A stretch of DNA of 64,000 nt, taken from Zygnema cylindricum. Lineage: Eukaryota > Streptophyta > Zygnematophyceae > Zygnematales > Zygnemataceae. Below the pieces are notes generated by a model. It worked only from the letters and a program-made list of their open reading frames with translations, was not told where the DNA came from and ran no database searches. Shown in pieces: positions 10,701 through 21,889 of the stretch (positions within the stretch are counted from its first letter, which is position 1; each line of letters opens with the position of its first letter). The position numbers and the translations under genes were made by a program. The stretch is taken from positions 106,248-170,247 of the forward strand of contig JBBHKE010002129.1 of NCBI GenBank assembly GCA_037447655.1. The letters are read 5' to 3'.

Positions 10701-12334
10701 TGTGTTATTACCATCTTATTATATTTTTATTACCGTAATCTTTTAATCGTATTATCTTGTTATTATGAAATGAATTAGTTTACTGCAGATCCACAACGGT
10801 TGTCAGCTCGAAAAAAGAAACCGAAAATGGAATGTAAATGATATTTCCTTCATTCTGTGATTTGTAAGTATATTATTTTATTAAACGTTGATTGTTTTCA
10901 GACACATCAAAATGTACAAATGGACAACTTTTTATTCCCATCATTTCATATTTCTTTGTTTCCAGAAGTTTCGTGAAGTAAGTGATTTTGGATTAGTACA
11001 TTTTTCTCTCACAGGAGATTTTTCTTCCACAGGTCTATTAGGTTTGGAAATTGGTGGATTAAGGGAAGAACAAAGGCAAGAGTATACGGGTGTTAAAAAC
11101 CTACAGAAACCCAATAAAGTACTGAATAAAGCACACGGACATATTATTTAATGTCATATCGTTAGAGTTTAGTACAAGAAAAATGGAGACCTTGCCTTTA
11201 GCTAAAAGGGAATTATGAGTTTGTGGTCATGGGAGGGCAGTCTATGGGGTTTAAAAACACCTTGAATTGGTTTTGTCTTTTTGTGGGAATGACTGGCCTT
11301 GGTACACCGCGCCCTTTCTTCGACTTATTATAATGTTTCAACCTCCCACAGTAGAAACACATCTTATATGACACATCTTACACATCTTAAAAAACACATC
11401 TTACATCTTAAACACATCTTATATCTTATCTTTCCTTCGTTAGGACCAAGGACAATGCTTTTATTAATTACGACATTTTTGTAGAAAAATCCTTAAGCAT
11501 CTATTCCTGACTGTTTTTTCGGATCTTTACAATTTGTGGTGTATAATCACTTTCGGTTCTTTTCCTAGAGTTGTAAATATCTGGGTTTTCTCTCGTTTGT
11601 GAAAAGGTTAAACTTTTTTCATGGATTTGATGCCACAGTTATTAGTCTGTAATAAGTATAATCTTTTATGGTGACTTAAAAAAGGCACTGTGATAGAAAT
11701 TTGAGGTTCTCATTGTATATTGTCCTGTGACTAAAAATTTGAGCTAGAATCATTGTGTAATGGGAAGATTTTTCTTCAATCCATCAACAGAAAAATGGAT
11801 GGAAACTTAGGCAGAATAAAACTCAGAGAGTGTATGAGGTGAATTAAGTAAGGTAAAAAAAAGTTTCAAGAATGTGTTGCCTAATTACGTTCCAAAGTAT
11901 GGCGGTTTAGGTAATGACTGATTATGGAAAAGTTAAATTTAACTCATTATAATTGGTTGAGGTCTTCGCATATTGAATGCAATCTAACACTTTAAACTTT
12001 ATACATACCTTAATAGATGTTGAAACTCAAACATTTGTACACTTGCTTATACATTTTACATAAGTTTACCCTCGATTATGTTATTTTTTCTGTATATAGC
12101 TGTCAATACGATTTTTGGATACCTTGTTAACGCCTTTTTGTACTCTTTTATACAGATATAAAGCTTATGCCCACATTTCTCCTGTTTTGTGTTTTCCAGG
12201 TCAAAGATGACATGTGGCAGGTTTTCAGATTTTTAATTGGATTGTTCGCTACTGCCGGAGTCGCAGGACTCGCGATTATTCGTATGAGACAGGAGCGCTC
12301 GACTCGAGTTTACGCACCCTTGAGTTCAGCTTAA
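7749..12334 (+). CDS. Stress up-regulated Nod 19-like protein, copy 2 (complete)
   Basis: Four exons: 7749-8609, 9415-9573, 10239-10535 and 12200-12334, all phase 0, giving 483 residues plus TAA. The start is the ATG at 7749 (MSPKFAICALLSF), which opens a signal-peptide-like hydrophobic stretch of about 20 residues. Exon 1 holds the family N-terminal domain (PFRLSPGGVHKKVYVPIPMP, EVYLHHWI, a Cys-rich DGGFCNHG and CIECRCD/LLCCYTGVNCRV region). Exons 2-3 hold GHQHVGASG and the GGGHTGVMGLFFVALGP segment. Exon 4 encodes a C-terminal membrane-anchor-like helix. Likely secretory-pathway or membrane associated. Compared with copy 1, exon 4 lacks about seven residues and places an Arg beside the hydrophobic helix, which may weaken anchoring. 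Reading through the exon 1 donor runs into a CT repeat, so the long read-through ORF is not protein. The biochemical role of the family is not established. Confidence 0.88.
8637..8838. repeat. CT-rich simple repeat in intron 1 of Nod19-like copy 2
   Basis: About 200 bases of CCCTCT/CCCTCTCC hexamer-type repeat begins some 28 bases after the exon 1 donor. It creates spurious Ser/Pro/Leu-rich ORFs on + and Arg/Glu/Gly-rich ORFs on the minus strand. Confidence 0.9.
10050..10238 (+). repeat. Two degraded tandem echoes of the exon 3 acceptor and exon start, Nod19-like copy 2
   Basis: The true acceptor and exon start read CAG then GATGGAGAATATATTTGC at 10239. Near-copies occur at 10050 (AAG then GATGGAGCACATATTTGC) and 10159 (CAA then GATGGGATGTATATTTGC). 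Each echo is preceded by a similar TAAACCTC plus pyrimidine tract. Intron 2 of copy 1 has only the single true site and is about 150 bases shorter. The echoes end after about 20-25 exon bases and run into CT-rich sequence. Confidence 0.75.
10556..10745. repeat. TTATC microsatellite in intron 3 of Nod19-like copy 2
   Basis: A run of TTATCTTATTATC/TCATC units starts just after the exon 3 donor. The equivalent position of copy 1 (about 2235-2280) has a shorter run. A second, ATCTTA-rich run (ACACATCTTA units) lies at about 11352-11432 in the same intron. Confidence 0.85.
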
Positions 12335-13084
12335 AGGAGGAGAGGAGAAAAGAAGGGTGTGAGAAAGAAGTTTGTGGATGAAGGTTGTAGGGAGAAAAGT
12401 AAATTGGATGAGTTTTAATGTTTTTAACTAGTTTTAGTGTTTTAATGTTGTATATGGAGGACGAGGTGTATTATGAATAAGGTTTTAGTTGATCGGATGA
12501 GATCTTTATTTTATAAAATGGATCAATAGAGAACTGTCTTTTGTTATGGCTTTTGTTCTACGTTAGCCATTAGAGATGGTAATTTAAGAGCTTTAAACCT
12601 TCCTAGTTTCCTTTTTGCCTTCCTTTTTTACCTTGTTTTGTTCTCATGATCGTGCTTTCTTTAATAAAGTCTGACACTTGTTAACATTTCAATGGAGTTT
12701 ACTTCTTGAATTCATGGATTGACACGTGGCTCTTATTGGTCACTTTTACTGTTACCATTTTGTGATTTTGGATCAAAAAAACACTCGATCAAAATAGAGT
12801 GGATTGACTCTTATGTATGTACTAGAATTAGCAAATGTTTCACAGACATTCCTTTATTGTACACCGTATCGCTACCATAGTTAAAAACTGTTTTGAAGCA
12901 CTTAAAATCGTTGATCTTTTGCCGCAGTATTCCTATTTTCACTCCAATATTTTCCACCGAGACACCTCAATTGAAAGGGAAGACCTCTCCCATTCGGTTG
13001 ATAATCTCAAAACGAATATTTGACTGTGTACTATACCGTACTGACGAGAATAGAGGTGCAGTGGTAACCCTAATGAACTCTTCA
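12335..13084. other. 3' flank of Nod19-like copy 2
   Basis: Its first part is similar to the flank of copy 1 after 2940, so the duplication includes the 3' end. A candidate AATAAA lies at 12663-12668. Beyond it I see no gene. Confidence 0.4.
12663..12668 (+). terminator. Candidate polyadenylation signal for Nod19-like copy 2
   Basis: AATAAA in the context TTTAATAAAGTC, about 330 bases after the stop codon. Candidate only. Confidence 0.3.
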
Positions 13085-13257
13085 TCACCGTCGCTATTAG
13101 AGTCAGTGAATTTTAAGAGTTCCCACTAAATTAATCTTGCGATGTGGCTTAATTTACGCCACTTATCAGCACTGTTCCTAACATAAATTTCTGATTTCGG
13201 ATCAAAAAACATGCCTACATCTAGAGTGATGTACTTTATTAGCGACGGGCGATGCAC
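13085..13257. mobile_element. MITE family J, copy 2
   Basis: Starts near CACCGTCGCTATTAGAGT and ends TATTAGCGACGGGCGATG. Internal words (CACTAAATTAA, CTTAATTTACGCCACTTAT) match copy 1 at 7065-7267. Confidence 0.55.
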
Positions 13258-13266
13258 TGTACAGTA

Positions 13267-13377
13267 CACCGCGGATCGTAATTAGCGTTATGTACGCTAA
13301 TTCCGTCGCCCTAAATTTTGACTCTATCACCCTAAATAGAGTACATAATTCTAAATTATTCTTTACATTATTTAAGG
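13267..13377. mobile_element. Left end of a TA-MITE (family C/E-like), truncated
   Basis: Begins CACCGCGGATCGTAATTAGC after a GTACAGTA flank. The next bases match the family E element near 18693 (TTTTGACTCTATCAC). No right end is visible before the family H repeat starts at 13378. Confidence 0.5.
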
Positions 13378-13470
13378 CATAGTTCAAAAGTAGGTGAAAG
13401 TAGGCCCATACAATATGCCTATTGTATGCAAAACATACAATATGAACTTAAGACCCATAATGTATTCGGA
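13378..13470. repeat. Dispersed repeat H, copy 1 (5' part only)
   Basis: Begins CATAGTTCAAAAGTAGGTGA and contains the inverted pair CATACAATATGCC/ATACAATATG. The same start occurs at 14240 and 33613; here the match fades after about 90 bases. From here to 14239 I see no gene. Confidence 0.55.
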
Positions 13471-14239
13471 CCTATTCGGACCCTAGTTGTTCAATACGCG
13501 CGTTTTTTTCATTTTTTCCAGTTTCTACGTATTGTACGTGACTTTTCAAAAATACGCAAAAAAACTTCTTCTGTAAACTGAAACTGACATTTTACGAAAA
13601 CTAATAAACAATATACTGTAACTGTTATATTTTTTACGGAAACTGTACGGTAGTTTACAAAGAATATTCGATGTATGTATCCGTACTTTCTGTTCAGTAA
13701 ACGGAACAGAATGTACATGGATTGTACGGGAAAATAATATGACGTCTACAAATATTTCAAAAAAGAGACGTTGCGGCGTCACACTATTTGAGCGCCGTGA
13801 GTTCAAATTTTGTACGGGCGTCTTCTTCAAATTTCGAAAAGTAGCCGCCATTATTACTTGAACAGCTGAACGCGAAAAATCACAGAAGACGCCATTACCG
13901 ATGCCACGGCAAGAAGGGAAGAAGATTTAGAGTAAAAATAGTTAAAGGACATATATGTATTTTTTTTTTGTTCTAATGTGATTGTTTTTGTTTTTTTTTA
14001 TCAATGTGTTACGTCGTGCAATGTTGAATGATGAAAAATGGAATCTGCATATGGCCTGAACTTTGTTTTTTTTAAGTTGCATGCTCTCGGAGAGGTAGAG
14101 AGAGAAGGCCATGGCTGCCGGCAATTTTATAATAATAAAAATGCATTTCTCAGGGCTTGAACCAGCACCTGTATATTATAATTCGCGTAGATAATTTCGT
14201 CCTTATCCAGTTGATGTAGATAATTCAATGCATTTATGT

Positions 14240-14566
14240 CATAGTTCAAAACTAGGTAAAAGTAGGCCCATACAATATGCCTATTGTATGCAAAACATAC
14301 AATATGCCCTTAAGACCCATACTGTATTGGTCGAAAAATGAAAAAAAAAGGTTAACAGGGTTGAGTTGCACATCGGTCGATAGAGAATTAAACGGCATGT
14401 CTAAATTTTGAAAAACAATCGGACAAAAAATATTTTTTCTGTGAATTTTGAGGTGTTTTTTATTTAAACCGTCAGATTTGGACGATCGGACGGTCGCTGA
14501 TCAAAGTAGCGATCTTAAGAAGATCACATGAAAAGCCCATAACACAACTTACGATAGGCCACTTCC
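14240..14566. repeat. Dispersed repeat H, copy 2
   Basis: About 330 bases nearly identical to 33613-33925, including TTGAGTTGCACATCGGTCGA and GGACGATCGGACGGTCGCTG. No ORF. Class unclear. Confidence 0.65.
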
Positions 14567-14639
14567 AGCTCATCTTCACACTTGAAATGGAATCAAATCG
14601 CGAGCTGCTTTTAATCAAAATACTACCCTATTGACGAAT

Positions 14640-15094
14640 AGAAGGCATGGGTTGCACGCGTCAAAAGTTTTCATTTGTTTTTTTGCAGTTGGGAGAATTC
14701 ATGAAAAAAAAATTGTTTGTCCGTTTGCTTATGATGTCCACTTGTGGGCGTCTACAAATGTCGTTTTGTAGACGTGGGCGATTGCTTATGTCGTTCACGT
14801 GTGGGCGTCAACAAATTACAGTTGGCGTCGACAATTGTCCCAGGATGTCAGAAGCTCTTTGCGGCGTACAAATGTCCGCAGTTTGTTTCGAGATCGTTGG
14901 CGTCTACAAATGTTAGCAGTTTGTTGGCGTCTACTGGTGTCGCAAGTATTGGCGACGTGTACAACTGCCACATATTCAAAATAATGAACGCGCAAGTAAC
15001 GATTGACATAGGCACACTTTGAAAAGTGCACCGTAAAATCAGCGTTAAATTCTAAAATAACGTTTCAAAATATTGGTTACATGCGGACACACCC
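14640..15094. mobile_element. Partial Harbinger-like element (family G right end) with GTCTACAA sub-repeats
   Basis: The right terminus reads CATGCGGACACACCC followed by TTA, matching the family G end. The body contains repeated GGCGTCTACAAATG/GGCGTCAACAA words, also seen in G copies at 3610, 29561 and 31002. No matching left end was found, so its left limit is uncertain. Confidence 0.45.
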
Positions 15095-16552
15095 TTAGTC
15101 AATTACCGATAAGTCCACTCAGCAAGCCGTCATCGCATATGTTCGACCCACTTGATGATACATCCTCGAAAGTAGTGTGAACTGTAGAAATTAATGGTTT
15201 TTAAAGTATTTTTTAGGTCTGAATAGAAATAAGAAAGAAGTCGAGGCAGTCTACCTCTAACTTCTCTCTCCAACTCTCAAACTTGTCGCAGTCACTGAGA
15301 AATTGGAGAGGAAGCTAGAGCCATGGCTACCTATGGCTGGAAGTTTTGGGGAGGTGGTGTCCTTAATATTTATTTTGTTACTATTTGTTTTCTCTAAACA
15401 CCAATCAGTTGATTGGAAATAATCCATGGTCACTTGACAATTTTCACATCTCCGAAAACATCAAAACTAGATTTTTCAGATTGTTTTTTAAACTCAAAAA
15501 AAGTAAAACCTTAGACGCAAAATTCAAAATTTCCACTTTTAGTCGCATTTTTTTACATTTATACTCCCTTCATTTTCATATTCATTTACTTTTTAAAATC
15601 CCTCATTCTCTCCCTATCCCATATAGAATCCATGAACCCAACAAAAACAACTCCCTAACATACAAATCAGAAAAATATTAAAAGTTAAAGGTATAAAATG
15701 TACTTCAATATTATGTCAATTTTGAAGTAGAATATGTTTGTTTGATCACTCCCCAATTCATTTTAATATATATATACAAAAAACATACATTATGCAGACA
15801 TTAATATTGAGTCTTAAACTTTATCTCTCACCAGCCCGCTTCTCTTCCTTTATAAGGGTTTCTTTTCCATGATAAATGGTTTAAAAAAATAGATAAAACC
15901 ACTAAAAAATCATTCCCCTCTAAAATTTCGAGGAAGATGAAGCAATTGCAAGCTCAACGTCTTCACACCATATGAATCTTATTTACGATCCCCTTCCCTT
16001 CCAGCACATTCATTTTGCTCCATTACTAGAAAAACAATAGGGGAAAAACAATGGAATGACAATAGCAAAAATATTTATCAAAATTAATATTTTTCTGCCC
16101 TGGTGTTGGCGGGTGGCAGATTTTTACAGCAAAACCAGTTGAGTGGACCATCGTCCATCGATCGCGCGTTATGGTTAATATATGACACTATGACCATTTT
16201 TGGTTTTGAGAATGTATTTTAATATTGAGATATGTTTTATGGTTATATTATGGTTCAATAATTGACTCTAAAGTTAACATATGACAATATTCTATAACTT
16301 TTCAAAGATTTACTTTATCGTTGGCATAAGACATTATGCTTATATTATGTTTCAATAGTTACGTCATTGTTGTAATATGTCACCATGTTTATCTTTCTTT
16401 TTTACAATTTACTTTACATTGATGGTTTATCGAGGAATAGGGGCGTTAGGGTCATACGTAAAAGTCAAATTGTGTGAAGTAATCGCCTTTCAGAACTGAT
16501 TTTTTTTCTCCGCTTAAGCAGTACCTTTTTTAACGGTTTTGTATAATATTTT
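15095..16552. other. Intergenic, AT-rich
   Basis: I see no gene, intact transposon ends or RNA gene. Short ORFs are AT-rich and featureless. Confidence 0.4.
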
Positions 16553-16818
16553 ACTTTTATTTATTAATTTATTAAGTGTACAAAATGAGAATTCTTATTA
16601 TTATTTTTATTTAATACTATATTAAGTGTATAAAATGTGATATTTTATTCTTATTTTTATTAATCATTTTTTTAAGTGTACAAAATGTGAGTTTTAATTA
16701 TTAGTTTTATTTATTATTTTTTAAAGTGTATAAAATGTGAACTTTTATTCTTATTATTATTAATCATTTTTTTAAAGTGTACAAATTGTACAATCTTATT
16801 CTTATTTTTATTAATTGG
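16553..16818. repeat. AT-rich minisatellite, about five units of roughly 60 bases
   Basis: Units contain TTAAGTGTACAAAATGTGA followed by TTTTATTCTTATTTTTATTA, with point differences. It is followed at about 16820-16960 by an irregular CAG/CTAGTA-rich stretch (AGCAGTAGCTAGTACTA). Confidence 0.75.
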
Positions 16819-17104
16819 AGTAGCAGTAGCTAGTACTACCTGCTGCAATAGCACTGCCAGCAGCTAGTACTTTTGGCAGCAGCAGTAGCTAGTACTAGCA
16901 TCTGCAGTAGCACTAGTTCTGGCTGAAGCGGCAAGTTGTTATAGCAGCTGCAGCTAATCAATTCTCAATTAATTAGGTTCTCAATTAATCCATTTACAGT
17001 TTCCGATTCGCAGTTTCCGTGAAAAAAAAAACATCCTCCACCACTTTGACAGCTGTCCTTCTCTTCTTCCGAGAATTGACTAGCAAGATTTTTTTTTTTT
17101 AAGA

Positions 17105-17250
17105 AGCTTTGATATATTGGCGATACGATATATCGGCGATATATCGCGATGATTTAAAATTCGATATATCGAAGCGATATATCGATTATCGGGTACCTGA
17201 ACATCGATATATATCGAATATCGGCAAATGGTCCTCGATACCCAACACTA
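17105..17250. mobile_element. hAT-like element, right-end fragment
   Basis: Dense GATATATCG repeats end in CGATACCCAACACTA, which matches the right end of the hAT-like element at 25063-25975 (CGATACACAACACTA). No left end was found. Confidence 0.45.
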
Positions 17251-17283
17251 AAAATAATTGATTACACAAATTAGAGTTAATTA

Positions 17284-17983
17284 GGGTGAAGTTCCATTAG
17301 GACATTCTGTAATTGTACGGCCAACATTACAGGATGCTACAATTTGAACGAAGTTCCATTGCGCAGAATTTGTAATCCACGTGGTAACAAAATAGTGGTA
17401 TCACGTAACTATAGATTTGATATTGAAAATCGTGAAGTATCTTTCACACCGACCATCTTTAACTTGAAATCTTCATTTGAGTACCATGTACGCACGGACC
17501 ATGTCATTGTACAACACAATATCTATACTCTTTGCAGACACCCTTTGAAGACGCCCATACGCCTTGCCAGAGAACAACTCTTTTTTTTAGGGTTTCTGTT
17601 TTTTCGCGTGACGAATGAGCGTTGCTAGAAATAGTGTTGCGAATGGGCGTAAACAAAAATAGCGTGACGAAAGTGCGTTACAAGATTTCGTTTGAATTTT
17701 TTTGTTGGATTTTGTAATGCGTGTATCGTGTAGCGGCTCAAATTTTTGTGTAATTGGTGATGTACCTCGCGAGGTACATCATCAATTACAAAAACTTTCG
17801 AAGCGAATGCTTCGCGAAAAAATATCCAACGGCCATTGTTAACTCCCTGACCTTTGGAGAATATTGGCAAGATTATCTGTAATGTTGTTTTTCCGATAAA
17901 AACAAAATAAGAGGTATGACGTAGTACGGAAAGGTCTGAATCTCTGTAAACAACCTCACTTTTCGTCTAATGGAACTTCACCC
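17284..17983. mobile_element. Harbinger-like element family F, copy 1
   Basis: Ends are GGGTGAAGTTCCAT and ATGGAACTTCACCC, flanked by TTA on the left and TAA on the right. A near-perfect central palindrome lies at 17752-17787 around GATGTACCTCGCGAGGTACATC. It abuts family F copy 2, separated only by one TAA. Confidence 0.65.
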
Positions 17984-17986
17984 TAA

Positions 17987-19210
17987 GGGTGAAGTTCCAT
18001 CAGACGTTTCTATAATTGTACGGCCAACTCTACAGACCGGGTCGATTGAGTCGATGTTCTATCACGTACAGTCTGTAAGCCACGTGTTTAAAATTGACTG
18101 GCGCCATGCAAGCTACGATCCGATATTGAATATCTTTCAATTTTTTAGCACCAACAAACTTAACTTCAAATCTTCACTTTCGTACTAAGTACCTCCGTAC
18201 GAAGTAATCATACGACATAACCTTTATACTTTTTGCATACGCCAGTCTGTACGCCAACTCATTTTTTAGGGTTTTTGTTTTCGAACAGAACGAAAGTCCT
18301 TTGGGAGAAATAGTGTGACGAACAAAAGTTACAGAAAATAGCGTGACGAAGGAATGGTACGAAATTTCGTTTTTATTTTCGGTTGTATTTTGGAAAGCGC
18401 GTGTCATGTGCAAATATTAAGATTCTTCGTTGGTTTTACATCATGACACGTAGCTTAATCGTCCAGCGTGTCAAGATTTTTTTTCGTGTATCTGTCAACC
18501 CACCTCCTCGAGGTGGGTTGACAATTACAGAGAAAAATGAAGCGAGCGCCTCGCGGATGAACATCCGACGATTAGTAATACCTCCCAGACCTTTGAAGAG
18601 TATCGGCAAGATTCTCTGTAATGTTGTTTTTCGTATAAAAACAAAATAAGCGGTACGGTTTGGTACGGATAGTCGCTGATTTTTGTAAACTACACCGCGA
18701 ATCGTAATTATAGTAAATTACTCTAATTCGGTCGCTCGAAATTTTGACTCTATCACATGAAATAGAGTAAATGATTCTAATTTTTTCATTATTCTATTTA
18801 ATGTAAAGATTAATTAGCGTTTTTAATTCTAGTATAGGTTCGTTTTAAATAGTGTGGAGTACGGACGACCTCTGACCGTGCAAAATTGTACATTATTAAG
18901 TAAAAAGTACAAATAATGATTTATCATGTAACTGCGTTTTAACAAACCGCGTAGTGCAAAATTCATAGTGACGATAAACTGTACGTTTTGCCAAATTCTG
19001 TACAAATACCTTATTTACAGTAGAGGATATTAGCGTGCCAAATTAGAGTACTCAAATAAATTAGAGTAAACTTCATAGATGAAACAGCTCTATCACATAA
19101 ATTAGCGTTCATTACTCTATTTATTTTTTTAGTTTTCGTACAGTAATTTTTTCATTACTCTAGTTACCATTCGCGGTGTACCACACTTTTCGTCTGATGG
19201 AACTTCACCC
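17987..19210. mobile_element. Harbinger-like element family F, copy 2 (contains a nested MITE)
   Basis: Ends are GGGTGAAGTTCCATCAGACG and the complementary CGTCTGATGGAACTTCACCC, flanked by TAA on both sides. Central palindrome at 18494-18521 (CAACCCACCTC/GAGGTGGGTTG). The family E MITE at 18693-19178 is inserted near the right end. A TA-MITE right end (ggtg at 19275-19278) lies just outside and may belong to an element into which copies 1 and 2 inserted. Confidence 0.65.
18693..19178. mobile_element. TA-duplicating MITE family E (nested in family F copy 2)
   Basis: The 486-bp element starts CACCGCGAATCGTAATTA and ends TAGTTACCATTCGCGGTG, with TA flanks. Comparing the flanks with family F copy 3 (34274-35008, reverse orientation) shows a continuous host sequence once the element and one TA are removed. 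Confidence 0.7.
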
Positions 19211-19329
19211 TAACTCTAATTATTTTTTTTCATTTTTTTACTCTAATTATTTCTTTACTCTAGTTACGATTCGCGGTGTAGCGTTCGTAATGCTCTTTCC
19301 GTATTGCTGATCGGCAATCAGAGCTGCAC

Positions 19330-19560
19330 GTGCAGAGTGCTCTATGATCCACACTAGTAGAAGTTCGTGTACCATTCAGTACTAAAATTTCCAGCTACGT
19401 TTTCAGCTGACCGGCGTCTTGGCTCTTGTGACGTGGCAGTGCGTCAATGGCACCTTCGCGCAGTTTCCCTTGTACTTCCTCCAGCTCAGGATCCACACTA
19501 GTAAAAGGTCGGGTACCATTCAGTACTAAAATTTTCAGCTACGTTTTATCCCTTTTGTAC
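19330..19560. repeat. Dispersed repeat M, internally duplicated copy
   Basis: The block ATCCACACTAGTA to ACCATTCAGTACTAAAATTT occurs twice here and once at 6905-7054. Confidence 0.5.
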
Positions 19561-19651
19561 ACAGATGGCTTTACCATCGCGATTTCTGCAATAAAAACTT
19601 CACCATTTTTGCTACGTTTTCATCAGATCTTTAGAGTTTAGACCGTCCATC

Positions 19652-20113
19652 GCTATTAGAGTTATTAATTTTGTAGGCGTTCGCACTAAATTATAATAGC
19701 TACGCTAAATTTCATTTTGCAACGTGGATTTTTCAGGGCCACTTAACTGAGTCGGTAGCCTTTTTAGTTTTTACCAATAACCGATATGTACCTTTTTTTT
19801 ACCTACCGATAATTGATATATCGGCTCCGTCCTTCTATACGTACGGTTCCGTATTCCGTAATGAATTTCCGTACTCCAACGAGAGGACTGGATTGTGAAG
19901 TTTTCAAACCCACTCCCGCCCTCCCCGGGGGGGTATATCGGCTATCGGTCTACGGGTTACCGATATATCTAAAACATCGGCAATAATCCCTTACCATAAC
20001 GATAACAGCTACAGTATCGGCCCCCGAAATTTACCAAACACAAGTACGAAACCCTAGAAAAAAACCAGTACTGGAAGTACAGTACTGTAGAGTGGTGATC
20101 TACTCTAATAGCG
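19652..20113. mobile_element. MITE family J, copy 3, carrying an inserted GATATATCG-rich segment
   Basis: Starts CCGTCCATCGCTATTAGAGT and ends CTCTAATAGCGACGAGCCG. The middle (about 19770-20040) has the ATATCGG/CCGATA repeats seen in the hAT-like element, so it is probably a nested, degraded insertion. Confidence 0.5.
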
Positions 20114-20123
20114 ACGAGCCGTA

Positions 20124-20333
20124 CAGCTGAATCGCTTAAAACATAATCGTTAATGTTTTTTTCGCCACTTAAAACATCGTTTCTCTGTGCACGCTTCTCG
20201 GATTGAAAATCTGACGGTTCCGATTGAAAGGCAGGGTCTCACCTTCGCATTGGTGGTTTCCAATCATAAACCGTACTTGTTTGTACGGAGAAAAGATGTT
20301 TTAAGTGGCGAAAAAATGAACACATACAAGGTG
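20124..20333. mobile_element. Hairpin MITE family A, copy 2 (degraded ends)
   Basis: Internal arms CGCCACTTAAAACATC and GATGTTTTAAGTGGCG are intact, but the outer termini have diverged from the CACCG/CGGTG consensus. Confidence 0.6.
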
Positions 20334-21889
20334 TACTGTTCAACAGGTTCAGAACTTCAGATGGAGCTCCTCACTTGTATTCATTACCGTACAATAAGCT
20401 CAACAATAAAGAATTAAAACGTTTTTAAGTTTTTTGAAGCTTTTCGTAGGCTTTTCAAGCTAGTTTTTGCCATTTTGGCTTTTGTAGGCTTTTAAGAATT
20501 ATATACACGAGTACGATATTAGCAACATAGGAACAATAAGGTCAGTAAAATACATACTGTATTTTATTAAGTGCGTTGTTGTATTACGAAACGATATAAG
20601 ACTTCAAAGTCAGGACCCATTTTCTCCTCCATGGGAACATAGACCATCCATGAATCAGACCCAAAATCCAAATTTTAAATTTTATTACATTTCGCCCAAG
20701 ATTCAAATTTTAAATAGTGACAGCGGAAACAAAGAAGTTAATGAAAACAAACACGAAAAAGTAGAGATGAAGTGAAGGAGAAAAGAGAAAAGAGAGGAAG
20801 AGGGAGAGGGAGGGAGAGAGGGAGGAAGAGGGAGGGAGAGAGGGAGAGGGAGAAAAGGGGGGGGGGGGAGGGAGGGGGGGGTGGAGAGGAAGGCAGGAAA
20901 AATGTCGAAGAAAGGAGGGAGGACAGGAAAAAAAAATATAGCAAGAATAAAAGAGATAGGAGGAAAAAGGGGCCCATGTTAAGAGGAAAGAAAGTGATCC
21001 AAATTAAAAAAGAAAAGAAACATATTTCAAAGCAACTTGTGAAGGAAAAGACAAAATTTAAGAAATTATAATACATCGATAAATAAGTCCCCAAATAAAT
21101 TGTCAAAACAACACCAACATAAAAAATGAATGATATCATGTTTGGGAAAAGAAAGCCACATTTGTTTAGAACTGTACCTTTTTGTTTTCATTTATGAATT
21201 TGCATTCTACAGACCCAATTTTTATTCCTTCAAAAACCTTTTAAAGCATGGTTACGACCTAAGCCTCGAACTAGACGTGTTGTTTGGTTAAGAAGTACAA
21301 CAACTTTTTGTGTCCAGGAATAGTTTTATATATATCCGAAACTTCAATTTTTTCACTAATTGGGCAATTTTATCGAATCTACATTTAAAATCCTTCAAGA
21401 AAGAAAGATTACATTGTGATGAAATTGAAAATTGCCAACACTAAATCCTGCCAAGTCCTATAAAAAAACTTACGTTTAAAATTTTAACATTTTTCTTCTC
21501 AATTCTTTTCAGATTCTAATTCACTCCAAAATATTTCGAACCAGTATTTACTTATAATTTCTATACAATTTTTATAAATAAACTAAGAGCGATGATAGCA
21601 CAAAGTTGCACATGGAGACGGTACTATTTCTTTACTTACTAGCAATAAAATTCCGATGTTTCCCAAAATACATAATTTTCAACACTATCAATAAACAACT
21701 CTAACAAATTACCATATCAAAAATTCAAAACATAATGTAAATAACTCCACGCGTGCAACTTTGGACTATTCAAAAACCCCAATTAAGCTCCAATGTTGAA
21801 ATTTCCAAAGCTAATTCTTCGAAAACCCAAACATTTTTCATAGTTCCAAGCCTTAGGAATCTACACTATCCACACTAATTATGGTGTGA
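20334..21889. other. Intergenic with GA/G-rich simple repeat
   Basis: A purine repeat (GGGAGA-type with G runs) spans about 20780-20900 and gives false charged ORFs on + and Ser/Pro/Leu ORFs on the minus strand. The rest is AT-rich without recognisable features. Confidence 0.6.
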
